Program-made: the position numbers and the translations under genes
The notes under the pieces: model-generated
Told to the model about the DNA's origin: nothing
What the model saw: the letters and a program-made list of their open reading frames with translations, nothing else
The model's database searches: none
In this document: positions 1 through 7,837 of the stretch, in pieces
Layout: each line of letters opens with the position of its first letter
Numbering within the stretch: position 1 is the stretch's first letter
NCBI GenBank assembly: GCA_945621435.1
Contig: CALZBR010000024.1
Coordinates: 1 to 39,285, forward strand
Length of the DNA stretch: 39,285 nucleotides
From: an uncultured Lachnospiraceae bacterium
Lineage (GTDB): Bacteria > Bacillota > Clostridia > Lachnospirales > Lachnospiraceae
Direction of reading: 5' to 3'

Positions 1-99
1 TAAAAACGGAGGTGAGTGCCTATGAGGGAGTTTTAAGGGACTCTATAAGTAGTATTGTATCTGTATTAAGATAAGAAGATAAGAAATACAAAAAAGCAA

Positions 100-147
100 T
101 TGACAAAATCGAACAGATGTTTTATTCTGTATTCAGAACATCTGTTC
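100..147 (+). promoter_or_regulatory. recA promoter with two LexA-type (SOS) dyads
   Basis: A sigma-A-type promoter is visible: TTGACA at 100-105, a 17-base spacer, and TATTCT at 123-128. Between the two hexamers, at 110-123, lies CGAACAGATGTTTT, which matches 13 of 14 positions of the Gram-positive SOS box CGAACRNRYGTTYC. A second dyad, GAACATCTGTTC, sits at 136-147 near the expected transcription start. The two dyads are also inverted copies of each other (GAACAGATGTT at 111-121, AACATCTGTTC at 137-147). Repression of recA by LexA is established in Firmicutes; use of these particular sites is inferred. Confidence 0.8.
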
Positions 148-168
148 TGCAAGAAAAGGAGATATCAG

Positions 169-1227
169 ATGGAAAAAGATGAAAAGCTTAAGGCCCTTGA
201 TGCGGCCATCAGTCAGATTGAGAAGCAGTACGGTAAAGGTGCGGTGATGAAGCTGGGTGACCCTTCCGCACAGATGAATGTGGAGACGATTCCCACAGGC
301 TCCCTGAGCCTTGACATTGCCCTTGGACTGGGCGGTATTCCCAAGGGAAGAATCATAGAGATTTACGGACCCGAGTCCAGTGGTAAGACCACGGTTACCC
401 TGCATATGATCGCAGAGGTACAGAAGAGAGGCGGTATTGCCGGATTTATTGACGCGGAGCATGCCCTTGACCCCGTTTATGCCAAGAATATCGGAGTGGA
501 TATTGACAACCTCTACATATCTCAGCCTGATAACGGTGAGCAGGCACTTGAAATCACGGAGACTATGGTGCGTTCCGGTGCCATTGATATTGTGGTGGTA
601 GACTCTGTTGCCGCCCTGGTACCCAAGGCTGAAATAGATGGTGATATGGGCGACAGCCATGTGGGCTTGCAGGCACGTCTTATGTCCCAGGCGTTAAGAA
701 AGCTCACGGCAGTCATCAGCAAGTCGAACTGTACCGTTGTGTTTATCAACCAGCTCCGTGAGAAGGTGGGTGTGATGTTCGGTAATCCCGAGACCACTAC
801 CGGCGGCCGTGCACTGAAGTTCTATGCTTCCGTGCGTCTCGATGTGCGCAGAATCGAATCCCTGAAGCAGGGTGGAGAGGTCATCGGTAACCGTACCCGC
901 GTGAAGGTTGTAAAGAATAAGATTGCGCCTCCCTTTAAAGAAGCAGAGTTCGATATCATGTTTGGCGAAGGCATTTCCAGAGAAGGGGATATCCTTGACC
1001 TGGCGTCCGACCTGAACATTATTGTGAAGTCCGGTGCCTGGTACGCTTATGAAGGCAATAAGATCGGTCAGGGCAGAGAGAATGCCAAGCAATACCTGAA
1101 GGATAACCCGGATGTCTGTGAACTCATCTGTAGCAAGGTGCGTGTACATTATGGTTTTGATAAACCGGATGAGGCGGAAGCCGGTAAGGAACGAGGGGAG
1201 CAGGGAAAAAGCAGCGACGGGAACTGA
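169..1227 (+). CDS. recA: RecA recombinase
   Basis: This 352-residue protein is the DNA strand-exchange recombinase and SOS co-protease, acting on single-stranded DNA in the cytoplasm. The Walker A motif GPESSGKT is at residues 67-74, and the VVVDSVAAL (Walker B) and [19 protein letters not shown] (L2 loop region) segments are intact. The C-terminal tail is short and charged. The reading frame is open from position 100, but the start at 169 is preferred because AAGGAGA lies just upstream and because the protein then begins [10 protein letters not shown] as family members do; translation from 100 would begin inside the promoter. recX follows after about 100 bases with no terminator, so the two are probably co-transcribed under LexA control. 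Confidence 0.98.
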   Translation: MEKDEKLKALDAAISQIEKQYGKGAVMKLGDPSAQMNVETIPTGSLSLDIALGLGGIPKGRIIEIYGPESSGKTTVTLHMIAEVQKRGGIAGFIDAEHALDPVYAKNIGVDIDNLYISQPDNGEQALEITETMVRSGAIDIVVVDSVAALVPKAEIDGDMGDSHVGLQARLMSQALRKLTAVISKSNCTVVFINQLREKVGVMFGNPETTTGGRALKFYASVRLDVRRIESLKQGGEVIGNRTRVKVVKNKIAPPFKEAEFDIMFGEGISREGDILDLASDLNIIVKSGAWYAYEGNKIGQGRENAKQYLKDNPDVCELICSKVRVHYGFDKPDEAEAGKERGEQGKSSDGN

Positions 1228-1257
1228 AGCCCTGCAGAAACCGGAATATGCAAAAAT

Positions 1258-1295
1258 AGGCTCGAAGGGCAAAAACAGGCTCGAAGGGCAGAAAA
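1258..1295 (+). repeat. Two-copy 19-base tandem repeat
   Basis: Two adjacent 19-base units, 1258-1276 and 1277-1295, share AGGCTCGAAGGGCA and differ only in the last few bases. They lie in the recA-recX intergenic gap and look like a local slippage duplication. No function is suggested. Confidence 0.75.
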
Positions 1296-1326
1296 TTCGG
1301 TGTGATTAATGAAGGAAGTATAAAAT

Positions 1327-1956
1327 ATGAAGATTACAGCGGTGGAAGAGCTGTCCAAATCCCGCAGTAAAGTATATCTGGATGGAGAATTCGCCTTTGT
1401 GTTATACAAAGGCGAACTCCGTTTATACCACATACAGGTGGGGCAGGAACTGTCAGAGGCAGACAGAAACGAAGTCATGACAAAGGTTTTACCGAAGCGA
1501 GCCAAACTGCGTGCCATGAACCTTCTGAAGAGCAGGGAATATACGGAAAAACAATTGCATGATAAGCTTCGCCTGGACTTTTATCCCGAGGAGGTGATTC
1601 AGGAAGCCTTAGGCTATGTGGCAGGGTATCGCTATACCGATGATTTGAGATACGCTGTTACCTACATCACGGATCATGAGAACACAAGGAGCCGTATGAG
1701 AATAGAGCATGATCTGCTGGCAAAAGGTATTTCCGGGGATGTGCTGGAGAAGGCCTGGGAGGAATGGGAAGGCTTGGGTGGCACTCAGGATGAAGAGGCT
1801 ATGATTGCAAAGCTTTTGGAAAAGAAAAACTATAACCCGGAGAATACAGACCCGAAAGAATACCGCAGAATCTACGCTTTTCTCATGCGAAAAGGGTTTT
1901 CGGGGGACAGTATACGAAAAGTGATGAAAACAAAACTTGACATTAGACAAATATAA
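1327..1956 (+). CDS. recX: Regulatory protein RecX
   Basis: This 209-residue, mostly helical protein belongs to the RecX family, which binds RecA filaments and modulates strand exchange. The family pattern is visible in repeated three-helix modules, for example the segment around residues 60-85 with LLKSREYTEKQLHDKL and the later RKGFSGDSIRKVM near the C-terminus. The length is within the usual 150-270 range for the family. A GAAGGAAG site precedes the ATG. Its position directly after recA without a terminator supports the call. The last codons overlap the promoter of the next gene, rny. Confidence 0.93.
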   Translation: MKITAVEELSKSRSKVYLDGEFAFVLYKGELRLYHIQVGQELSEADRNEVMTKVLPKRAKLRAMNLLKSREYTEKQLHDKLRLDFYPEEVIQEALGYVAGYRYTDDLRYAVTYITDHENTRSRMRIEHDLLAKGISGDVLEKAWEEWEGLGGTQDEEAMIAKLLEKKNYNPENTDPKEYRRIYAFLMRKGFSGDSIRKVMKTKLDIRQI

Positions 1957-1965
1957 GTTTAAAAT
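1937..1965 (+). promoter_or_regulatory. Sigma-A-type promoter for rny
   Basis: TTGACA at 1937-1942 and TAAAAT at 1960-1965 are separated by 17 bases. The -35 hexamer lies inside the last codons of recX, so rny can be expressed independently of the SOS-controlled recA-recX unit. Confidence 0.75.
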
Positions 1966-2029
1966 TTAAGTGTTGTAAATTGCTTGTTAGGATGTACAAT
2001 GAAAATTCAATAAAGGAGGTGCTCCTGTA

Positions 2030-3592
2030 ATGCCGTTAATGCCGTGGTATATTTGGGCTATTATCGTTGTGGCAGCCATCATTGTTACCGCAGTTGTGAC
2101 CACACTGATTGTCAACAACTATCAGAAGAAGTCATCTGCATCTACAATCGGAAATGCACAGGATAAGGCAAGAGAGATTATTGATGAAGCTCTGAAAACG
2201 GCTGAAGCAAAGAAACGTGAGTCGCTTCTTGAGATTAAGGAAGAGTCCATTCGTACAAAGAATGAGCTTGACAAGGAAATCAAGGAACGCAGAGCGGAAG
2301 CACAACGCTCTGAACGCAGACTTCAGCAAAAGGAAGAGAACATTGATAAAAAGGCAGACGCTCTTGAGAAGCGTGAAGCGGGCTTGACAGCAAGAGAAGA
2401 ATCCCTGAACAAGATGAAGGAAGAAGTCTCCAAGCTGAACGAGCAGCGGATACAGGAACTGGAACGAATTTCCGGATTGACCTCTGAACAGGCAAAAGAC
2501 TACTTATTGAAAATTGTTGAAGAAGAAGTAAAGCATGAAACGGCTGTGATGATCAAGGAGCTTGAGAGTCGCGCCAAAGAAGAAGCAGACAAAAAAGCGA
2601 AGGAATATGTGGTATCTGCAATCCAGAGATGCGCAGCAGACCATGTCTCTGAGACCACAATATCCGTCGTTCAGCTCCCCAGCGATGAGATGAAGGGAAG
2701 AATTATCGGTCGAGAGGGACGTAACATTCGTACTCTGGAGACTATGACAGGAGTAGATTTGATTATTGATGATACTCCCGAAGCAGTCATTCTGTCCGGA
2801 TTTGATCCTATCCGTCGCGAGGTTGCGAGAATTGCGTTGGAGAAGCTGATAGTTGACGGCCGTATCCATCCCGCAAGAATCGAAGAGATGGTGGAAAAAG
2901 CGCAAAAAGAAGTTGAAGTGATGATGAAGGAGGAAGGCGAAGCTGCTACACTTGAGGTTGGTGTACATGGCATTCATCCTGAACTTGTCAGACTGCTGGG
3001 TAAGATGAAATTCAGAACCAGCTATGGTCAGAACGCTTTGAAACATTCCATCGAGGTTGCACAGCTTTCAGGATTGCTTGCAGCAGAGATGGGACTGGAT
3101 GTCAGATTGGCGAAGCGTGCCGGTCTGCTCCATGACATAGGTAAATCCGTAGACCACGAGATGGAAGGATCTCACATCCAGCTGGGTGTTGAGCTTTGTA
3201 GAAAGTACAAAGAGAATTCCGTCGTGATAAATGCGGTAGAATCTCACCATGGCGATGTTGAGCCGGCGTCCCTGATTGCATGTATTGTACAAGCTGCTGA
3301 TACAATATCTGCCGCAAGACCCGGAGCCAGAAGAGAAACGCTGGAAACCTATACCAGCAGACTTAAACAGTTAGAGGAAATAACAAACAATTTCAAGGGT
3401 GTAGATAAATCTTTTGCTATTCAGGCAGGTCGTGAAGTTCGTGTGATGGTTGTGCCGGAGCAGATTACAGATGCCGATATGGTATTGCTTGCCCGTGATA
3501 TTTCCAAGAAGATTGAAGCTGAAATGGAATATCCCGGACAGATTAAGGTAAATGTGATTCGTGAAAGCCGCGTAATTGATTATGCTAAATAA
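2030..3592 (+). CDS. rny: Ribonuclease Y
   Basis: This 520-residue membrane-anchored endoribonuclease starts bulk mRNA decay in Firmicutes. A single N-terminal membrane segment (about residues 6-28) is followed by a long charged coiled coil (about 45-195). A KH RNA-binding domain with [15 protein letters not shown] lies near 215-275. The HD phosphohydrolase domain has the metal-binding LLHDIGK motif at about residues 366-372 (H368, D369) and a later ESHHGD. The length is typical of the family. The AAGGAGGT at 2013-2020 fixes the ATG. It is flanked by its own promoter and a terminator, so it is probably monocistronic. Confidence 0.98.
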   Translation: MPLMPWYIWAIIVVAAIIVTAVVTTLIVNNYQKKSSASTIGNAQDKAREIIDEALKTAEAKKRESLLEIKEESIRTKNELDKEIKERRAEAQRSERRLQQKEENIDKKADALEKREAGLTAREESLNKMKEEVSKLNEQRIQELERISGLTSEQAKDYLLKIVEEEVKHETAVMIKELESRAKEEADKKAKEYVVSAIQRCAADHVSETTISVVQLPSDEMKGRIIGREGRNIRTLETMTGVDLIIDDTPEAVILSGFDPIRREVARIALEKLIVDGRIHPARIEEMVEKAQKEVEVMMKEEGEAATLEVGVHGIHPELVRLLGKMKFRTSYGQNALKHSIEVAQLSGLLAAEMGLDVRLAKRAGLLHDIGKSVDHEMEGSHIQLGVELCRKYKENSVVINAVESHHGDVEPASLIACIVQAADTISAARPGARRETLETYTSRLKQLEEITNNFKGVDKSFAIQAGREVRVMVVPEQITDADMVLLARDISKKIEAEMEYPGQIKVNVIRESRVIDYAK

Positions 3593-3633
3593 CCGTTACA
3601 CCGGTTCCGATTTGAAAATTTAATAAGTAAATG

Positions 3634-3673
3634 AAACCGTCGTACATATTAATTACAGTACGGCGGTTTTTTT
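3634..3673 (+). terminator. Intrinsic terminator of rny
   Basis: A 12-base stem (3634-3645 with 3658-3669, one T-G pair) with a 12-base loop is followed by an uninterrupted run of seven T, ending at 3673. Confidence 0.92.
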
Positions 3674-3744
3674 GTCAGCGAAATTCTCATCAGGCTTTAC
3701 CACGAAAAACATTGTATTAACATTTTATAAAATAAATTTTGGTC

Positions 3745-3773
3745 TTGTGAAAAAAGTTATCTTGTAGTATTAT
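3745..3773 (+). promoter_or_regulatory. Sigma-A-type promoter for the aminotransferase
   Basis: TTGTGA at 3745-3750 and TATTAT at 3768-3773 are spaced by 17 bases. This would give a leader of about 120 bases before the ATG at 3900. Confidence 0.6.
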
Positions 3774-3779
3774 AGTTCG

Positions 3780-3899
3780 AGAGTGTATGATTGTATACAA
3801 TAATCCATGTTCGACATGCCTTTTGTCCCATATTGCAGGTACTATTTCCATTCTGATAGGGATAAGGAACTAACATGGATAAAAAGATGAGGTGACCAT
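3780..3899 (+). other. Candidate structured 5' leader
   Basis: The leader holds a perfect 9-base inverted repeat, ATCCATGTT at 3803-3811 and AACATGGAT at 3872-3880, enclosing 60 bases. Inside it TTGTCCC (3823-3829) can pair with GGGATAA (3859-3865). The 5' arm can instead fold locally (CATGT 3807-3811 with ACATG 3815-3819), which would exclude the long helix. A 12-base palindrome, ATTGTATACAAT, lies just before at 3790-3801. No known riboswitch class was recognised, and no terminator stem was seen ahead of the ATG. Whether this is a regulatory RNA is inference. Confidence 0.35.
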
Positions 3900-5189
3900 A
3901 TGAAAACATATCAGGAACTGAGCAGAGAAGAGCTGCTGACATTGAAAAGTCAACTGGAAAAAGAATTTGAAGAGGCAAAAGCCAAGGGCTTGAAGCTGGA
4001 TATGTCGAGGGGTAAGCCGGCCGCTGCCCAGCTTGATATGGGAATGGATATTTTCGATGTTTTGAATCCCGGCAGCGATATGAAGAGTGAGGATGGTTTT
4101 GATGTCCGTAATTATGGAGTATTGGATGGTCTTACAGAGGCTAAGCGCCTGATGGCGGATATCATGGGCGTGCCGGCTGAGAATGTAATTGTCTGCGGTA
4201 ATGCCAGTCTTACCATTATGTATGATACAGTTTCCAGATCTATGACCCATGGTGTTATGGGAAGCACTCCATGGTGCAAGCTGGACAAGGTGAAGTTTCT
4301 TTGCCCTGCACCCGGCTATGACAGGCATTTTGCCATTACCGGACACTTTGGAATTGAGATGATCTCCGTTCCCATGACTCCGGCAGGACCTGACATGGAT
4401 GTGGTAGAGAGATTGGTCGCAGAAGATGAGAGCATCAAGGGGATCTGGTGTGTCCCCAAGTATTCCAATCCCCAGGGATACAGCTATTCCGATGAGACAG
4501 TGAAAAGGTTTGCAAACCTGAAGCCTGCCGCCGAGGATTTTCGTATTTTCTGGGATAATGCCTATGCGATTCATCATCTCTACGAGGACAGACAGGATGA
4601 GATTCTGGAGATCCTGAGCGAGTGTGAGAAAGCCGGCAATCCGGATATGGTTTACGAATTCTGCTCTACCTCCAAGGTCAGCTTTTCCGGTGCCGGAATT
4701 GCCGCTATGGCATCTTCCAAGGCAAACCTTGACTTTGTCAGAAAATCAATGACCATTCAGACCATAGGTTATGATAAGATCAATCAGCTTCGCCATGTGC
4801 GCTATTTCAAGGATATCAACGGTATCAAAGCACATATGAAGAAGCATGCGGACATGCTGAGACCGAAGTTCGAGGCGGTTTTGTCAGTGCTGGACAGAGA
4901 GCTTGCCGGAAAGGAAATCGGTACCTGGACCAGACCTAACGGGGGATATTTTATTTCCTTCGATGCAATGGAGGGGTGTGCCAAAAGAATTGTTGCAAAA
5001 TGTAAAGAAGCAGGCGTTATTCTGACAGGTGCAGGCGCAACCTTTCCTTATGGGATTGATCCTGAAGACAGAAACATTCGTATTGCCCCTTCTTTTCCCA
5101 CTCCCGAAGAAATGGCTGCAGCCACTGATTTGTTCGTGCTCTGTGTAAAGCTGGTAAGCGTAGAGAAACTTTTGGAAAAGGAGAGTTGA
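3900..5189 (+). CDS. Subgroup-Ic aspartate-type aminotransferase
   Basis: This 429-residue PLP-dependent enzyme resembles the subgroup-Ic aspartate aminotransferases (PF12897 type), which move amino groups between aspartate or a related amino acid and 2-oxoglutarate. Family landmarks are the N-terminal LDMSRGKP (33-40), the substrate-binding YSNPQGYSYS (188-197), WDNAYAIHHL (218-227, D219 for the PLP ring nitrogen) and STSKVSFSGAG with the probable Schiff-base lysine K259. The start follows GAGGTG at a good distance. A Nudix gene begins 6 bases after the stop. Exact substrate cannot be read from sequence; MocR-like regulators share the fold but lack of a DNA-binding N-terminus excludes that. 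Confidence 0.88.
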   Translation: MKTYQELSREELLTLKSQLEKEFEEAKAKGLKLDMSRGKPAAAQLDMGMDIFDVLNPGSDMKSEDGFDVRNYGVLDGLTEAKRLMADIMGVPAENVIVCGNASLTIMYDTVSRSMTHGVMGSTPWCKLDKVKFLCPAPGYDRHFAITGHFGIEMISVPMTPAGPDMDVVERLVAEDESIKGIWCVPKYSNPQGYSYSDETVKRFANLKPAAEDFRIFWDNAYAIHHLYEDRQDEILEILSECEKAGNPDMVYEFCSTSKVSFSGAGIAAMASSKANLDFVRKSMTIQTIGYDKINQLRHVRYFKDINGIKAHMKKHADMLRPKFEAVLSVLDRELAGKEIGTWTRPNGGYFISFDAMEGCAKRIVAKCKEAGVILTGAGATFPYGIDPEDRNIRIAPSFPTPEEMAAATDLFVLCVKLVSVEKLLEKES

Positions 5190-5195
5190 TTCAGA

Positions 5196-5729
5196 ATGGA
5201 GCAATATAAGAGACTTGGCAGGGAATTGGTTGCCAAGGGAGCAATCATTGATTACTATCAGGATACCATGCTGATTCCCAACGGCAACACGGCAAAGTGG
5301 GACTTGATTGATCATAAGGGTGCCGCCGCTGTGGTTGCCGTTCGCGAAGACGGTAAAATACTGATGGTGCGCCAGTATCGCAACGCCCTGGAGAGGGAGA
5401 CTCTTGAGATACCTGCAGGCGGGCTGAACGGCAAAGAGGAACCTACAGAGCATGCGGCGATGCGGGAATTGGAGGAAGAGACCGGATATCAGTGCGATCA
5501 TCTTGAACTGATCAATTCCATTTATACAACCGTGGCTTTCTGCAATGAAAAGATTGATATATACCTTGCAAGGAATTTGAGACCCGGTAAGCAGCATCTT
5601 GATGAGGATGAATTTCTGAACGTGGAGGCATATTCGCCGGAGGAACTGAAGCAGATGATTTTTGAGTGTAAAATACAGGATTCGAAAACCATCTGCGGGA
5701 TTCTGACTTATGCGGCGAGATTTGCATAA
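5196..5729 (+). CDS. Nudix hydrolase, ADP-ribose pyrophosphatase type
   Basis: This 177-residue enzyme has a perfect Nudix box (GX5EX7REUXEEXGU) at residues 76-98: G76, E82, R90, E91, E94, E95 and G97. The segment before it (VRQYRNALERETLEIPAGG) is typical of ADP-ribose pyrophosphatases of the NudF type, which cleave ADP-ribose to AMP and ribose 5-phosphate. Its ribosome binding site, AAGGAG, lies inside the last codons of the preceding aminotransferase, so the two are co-translated. spoIIM follows after about 55 bases; a Nudix-spoIIM neighbourhood recurs in clostridia. Confidence 0.92.
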   Translation: MEQYKRLGRELVAKGAIIDYYQDTMLIPNGNTAKWDLIDHKGAAAVVAVREDGKILMVRQYRNALERETLEIPAGGLNGKEEPTEHAAMRELEEETGYQCDHLELINSIYTTVAFCNEKIDIYLARNLRPGKQHLDEDEFLNVEAYSPEELKQMIFECKIQDSKTICGILTYAARFA

Positions 5730-5783
5730 AACAAAGATTCATCGAATAGGTATGGATGAGCCCTCGAAAAGGAGTAATTGTCC

Positions 5784-6386
5784 ATGCGTATGTTTGAACA
5801 TATGTCGCGCATAGGTGGCAGGAGATTGGCACCTGTGTTTATGACAGGTTTGGTTTTAGGCGTTATTATTGTAAATATGGGAAAGAGCATTTTGCTGGAC
5901 GAGACGGGATTGTTTTCCGGAGAAGTATTGTACCGTATGAAATATATTACGGTTGACAGCAATGCTCTTTTTTGTTTTGCGTTGAGAAAGCGACTGCTGT
6001 TCTTTGGAACGGTGGCTGTTCTTGCCACTACATATATGGGGCTTGCAGTCTGTTTTATGGCTGTAATCTGGTGTGGGATGTCAGCGGGAGTGTTTTTGAC
6101 CGTGTTATTGATTCGATATGGAATCAAAGGGCTTGTGCTGGCTGTCGTATGTGTGTTCCCACAGATGTTTTTTTATTTCTTTGCATTTCTGTTATTGTTT
6201 TCCTGGAGTGAAAGATTGTGTCGGGCAATCAGTTGTCGGAACTGCGACGGACAGTGGAGAGAAGAAATCACTGCAAAAAGAATGTTGAGAAGCTTCGTGG
6301 GGGCTTTGGTGTTGACAGTTCTCGGCTGTTGGATGGAAGGATACGTCAATCCGGGATTATTCTTAGGATATTTGAAGATATTCTGA
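5784..6386 (+). CDS. spoIIM: Stage II sporulation protein M
   Basis: This 200-residue integral membrane protein has the SpoIIM pattern: a short cytoplasmic N-terminus, a first membrane helix around FMTGLVLGVIIVN, a loop, and three or four more helices, ending with FVGALVLTVLGCWMEGYVNP. SpoIIM is part of the DMP complex (SpoIID-SpoIIM-SpoIIP) that thins septal peptidoglycan and drives engulfment of the forespore. AAAAGGAG at 5767-5774 favours the ATG at 5784 over an in-frame TTG at 5778, which would be only 3 bases away from it. No sporulation-specific promoter was recognised upstream. Confidence 0.87.
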   Translation: MRMFEHMSRIGGRRLAPVFMTGLVLGVIIVNMGKSILLDETGLFSGEVLYRMKYITVDSNALFCFALRKRLLFFGTVAVLATTYMGLAVCFMAVIWCGMSAGVFLTVLLIRYGIKGLVLAVVCVFPQMFFYFFAFLLLFSWSERLCRAISCRNCDGQWREEITAKRMLRSFVGALVLTVLGCWMEGYVNPGLFLGYLKIF

Positions 6387-6401
6387 TGGAATGGAAAACA
6401 G

Positions 6402-6436
6402 AAAAAAGGTGCTTCCCTGAGATTCAGGGAAACACC
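6402..6436 (-). terminator. Terminator of the DAHP synthase gene
   Basis: Read on the minus strand, a 12-base stem (6436-6425 with 6419-6408, one G-T pair) with a 5-base loop is followed by six T (6407-6402). On the plus strand the stem carries a C-A mismatch and has no T run, so it probably serves mainly the minus strand. Confidence 0.85.
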
Positions 6437-6446
6437 CGCATATACT

Positions 6447-7475
6447 TTATTCGTATTCGGCAATCTCGTAAATAAGGCGTTCCGAATCCTCCCAGCCAAG
6501 ACAGGGATCGGTGATGGATTTACCATATACGCCGCCGCCTACTTTCTGGCAGCCTTCTTCAATGTAGCTTTCTATCATGACACCCTTAACCAATTTGTGG
6601 ATATCGGGATTCAGCTTGCGGCTGTGCATGACTTCCTTCACAATACGGATCTGCTGTGAAAACTTCTTGCCGGAATTGGAATGGTTGGCATCGATGACAC
6701 AGGCAGGATTCACAAGATCCATTTTGTCGTACATCTCCAGAAGGCGATTCAGATCCTCGTAATGGTAGTTGGGGATGGAATCGCCGTGCTTGTTGGTTGC
6801 ACCTCTCAGTACCGTATGAGCCAGGGGATTGCCGGTGGTATTGACTTCATAGCCTCTATAGGTAAAGGAATGGGAATGCTGGGCTGCATATACGGAGTTC
6901 AGCATTACCGCAAAATCTCCGCTGGTAGGATTCTTCATACCTGCCGCCACGTCAAAGCCGCTGACGGTAAGGCGATGCTGCTGGTCTTCAACAGAACGGG
7001 CACCGATTGCCACATAGGAGAGGATATCGGATACGTAACCCCAGTTTTCGGGATAAAGCATTTCGTCTGCTGCGGTCAGACCTGTCTCGGATATGGCGCG
7101 GATGTGCATTTTTCTCATGGCAATCAATCCGGCAAGGAAATCAGGCTTTTTCTCCGGGTCAGGCTGATGGAAAATTCCCTTGTAGCCTTCCCCTGTGGTG
7201 CGGGGTTTGTTGGTGTAGATACGGGGAATCAGAATCAGCTTGTCCTTGACTTTTTCGTTAACTTTTGCAAGCCTGTTGACATAGTCGCATACGGAATCCT
7301 CGTTGTCGGCAGAACAGGGTCCGATGATTACCAGTAATTTGTTGCTTTTTCCGGTGATGACATCTGCAATCTCTGAATCCCTCTGCTGTTTCAGTTGAGC
7401 CAGTTCATCTGACAGGGGAATCCGGCTTCGGATTTCTTCCGGAGTGGGAAGCTTCTTTATAAATTCAAAACTCAT
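6447..7475 (-). CDS. aroF: DAHP synthase, class I alpha
   Basis: This 342-residue enzyme (3-deoxy-7-phosphoheptulonate synthase) condenses phosphoenolpyruvate and erythrose 4-phosphate in the first step of the shikimate pathway. Class I-alpha landmarks are IIGPCSADN (50-58), the PEP-binding KPRTTGEGYKG (90-100) and IDANHSNSGKK (261-271). The length is close to E. coli AroG/AroF/AroH. No ACT or chorismate mutase domain is fused, so any feedback control must reside in the catalytic domain itself. AAAGGA precedes the ATG. Promoter and terminator flank the gene, so it stands alone. The isoenzyme letter is a convenience. Confidence 0.95.
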   Translation of the reverse strand: MSFEFIKKLPTPEEIRSRIPLSDELAQLKQQRDSEIADVITGKSNKLLVIIGPCSADNEDSVCDYVNRLAKVNEKVKDKLILIPRIYTNKPRTTGEGYKGIFHQPDPEKKPDFLAGLIAMRKMHIRAISETGLTAADEMLYPENWGYVSDILSYVAIGARSVEDQQHRLTVSGFDVAAGMKNPTSGDFAVMLNSVYAAQHSHSFTYRGYEVNTTGNPLAHTVLRGATNKHGDSIPNYHYEDLNRLLEMYDKMDLVNPACVIDANHSNSGKKFSQQIRIVKEVMHSRKLNPDIHKLVKGVMIESYIEEGCQKVGGGVYGKSITDPCLGWEDSERLIYEIAEYE

Positions 7476-7517
7476 TTTAAATTGTCCTTTCTACAACATA
7501 TTGTATAAATCTAACCA

Positions 7518-7546
7518 AATATAGCACAATAACACGAATTATGCAA
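7518..7546 (-). promoter_or_regulatory. Promoter for the DAHP synthase gene
   Basis: On the minus strand, TTGCAT (7546-7541), a 17-base spacer and TATATT (7523-7518) are seen, with a TGC extended -10 element before the -10 hexamer. Confidence 0.7.
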
Positions 7547-7550
7547 TAAC

Positions 7551-7579
7551 TTGACAGGAGTAAAAACAAAAGGTAATAT
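7551..7579 (+). promoter_or_regulatory. Promoter for the FeoB-associated small protein
   Basis: A consensus -35 TTGACA at 7551-7556 is followed after 17 bases by TAATAT at 7574-7579. Its -35 lies only 4 bases from the -35 of the divergent aroF promoter. Confidence 0.72.
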
Positions 7580-7609
7580 CTTTGAAAATAAGTAGTATGA
7601 GGAAAAGGT

Positions 7610-7765
7610 ATGGGAGACGTTATTACGGTGATTCTGCTGATTGCCGCACTGGGGGCGGCAATTGTTTATGCAGTGAAGCACAAGGGGAAAAACGGATGCC
7701 ATGGTTGTTCAGGCGTCTGCGAACACTGTGACCAAAAGAAAACCGAAGAAAAAACCGAAGAATGA
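7610..7765 (+). CDS. FeoB-associated Cys-rich membrane protein
   Basis: This 51-residue protein matches the FeoB-associated Cys-rich family (PF12669): an N-terminal membrane helix (VITVILLIAALGAAIVYAV, residues 4-22), a basic stretch, four cysteines (C30, C33, C37, C40) that could bind iron, and a hydrophilic Lys/Glu tail. The family usually follows feoB and is thought to assist ferrous iron uptake. Here no feoA or feoB gene is adjacent, and a dedicated promoter drives it. AGGAAAAGG lies directly before the ATG, rather close to it. An ATG at 7597 is in another frame and was rejected. Confidence 0.82.
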   Translation: MGDVITVILLIAALGAAIVYAVKHKGKNGCHGCSGVCEHCDQKKTEEKTEE

Positions 7766-7797
7766 TTATTTTTTATCTTTTCGAAAAAAGAGGAATA

Positions 7798-7806
7798 TGC
7801 TATACT
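7798..7806 (+). promoter_or_regulatory. Extended -10 promoter for the deacetylase-bactofilin run
   Basis: TGC followed by TATACT (7801-7806) forms an extended -10 element 31 bases before the ATG. The -35 region (T-rich, about 7778-7784) is a poor match, as is common for extended -10 promoters. Confidence 0.5.
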
Positions 7807-7837
7807 GATAAAAGTGGGGTATAATGGGTAAAGGATT

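Noticed and set aside
8..36. A GGAGGTG site followed by ATG and a four-codon open frame before recA
   Set aside because: Too short to support as a gene; with the window edge 20 bases away it may be a remnant or an accidental match.
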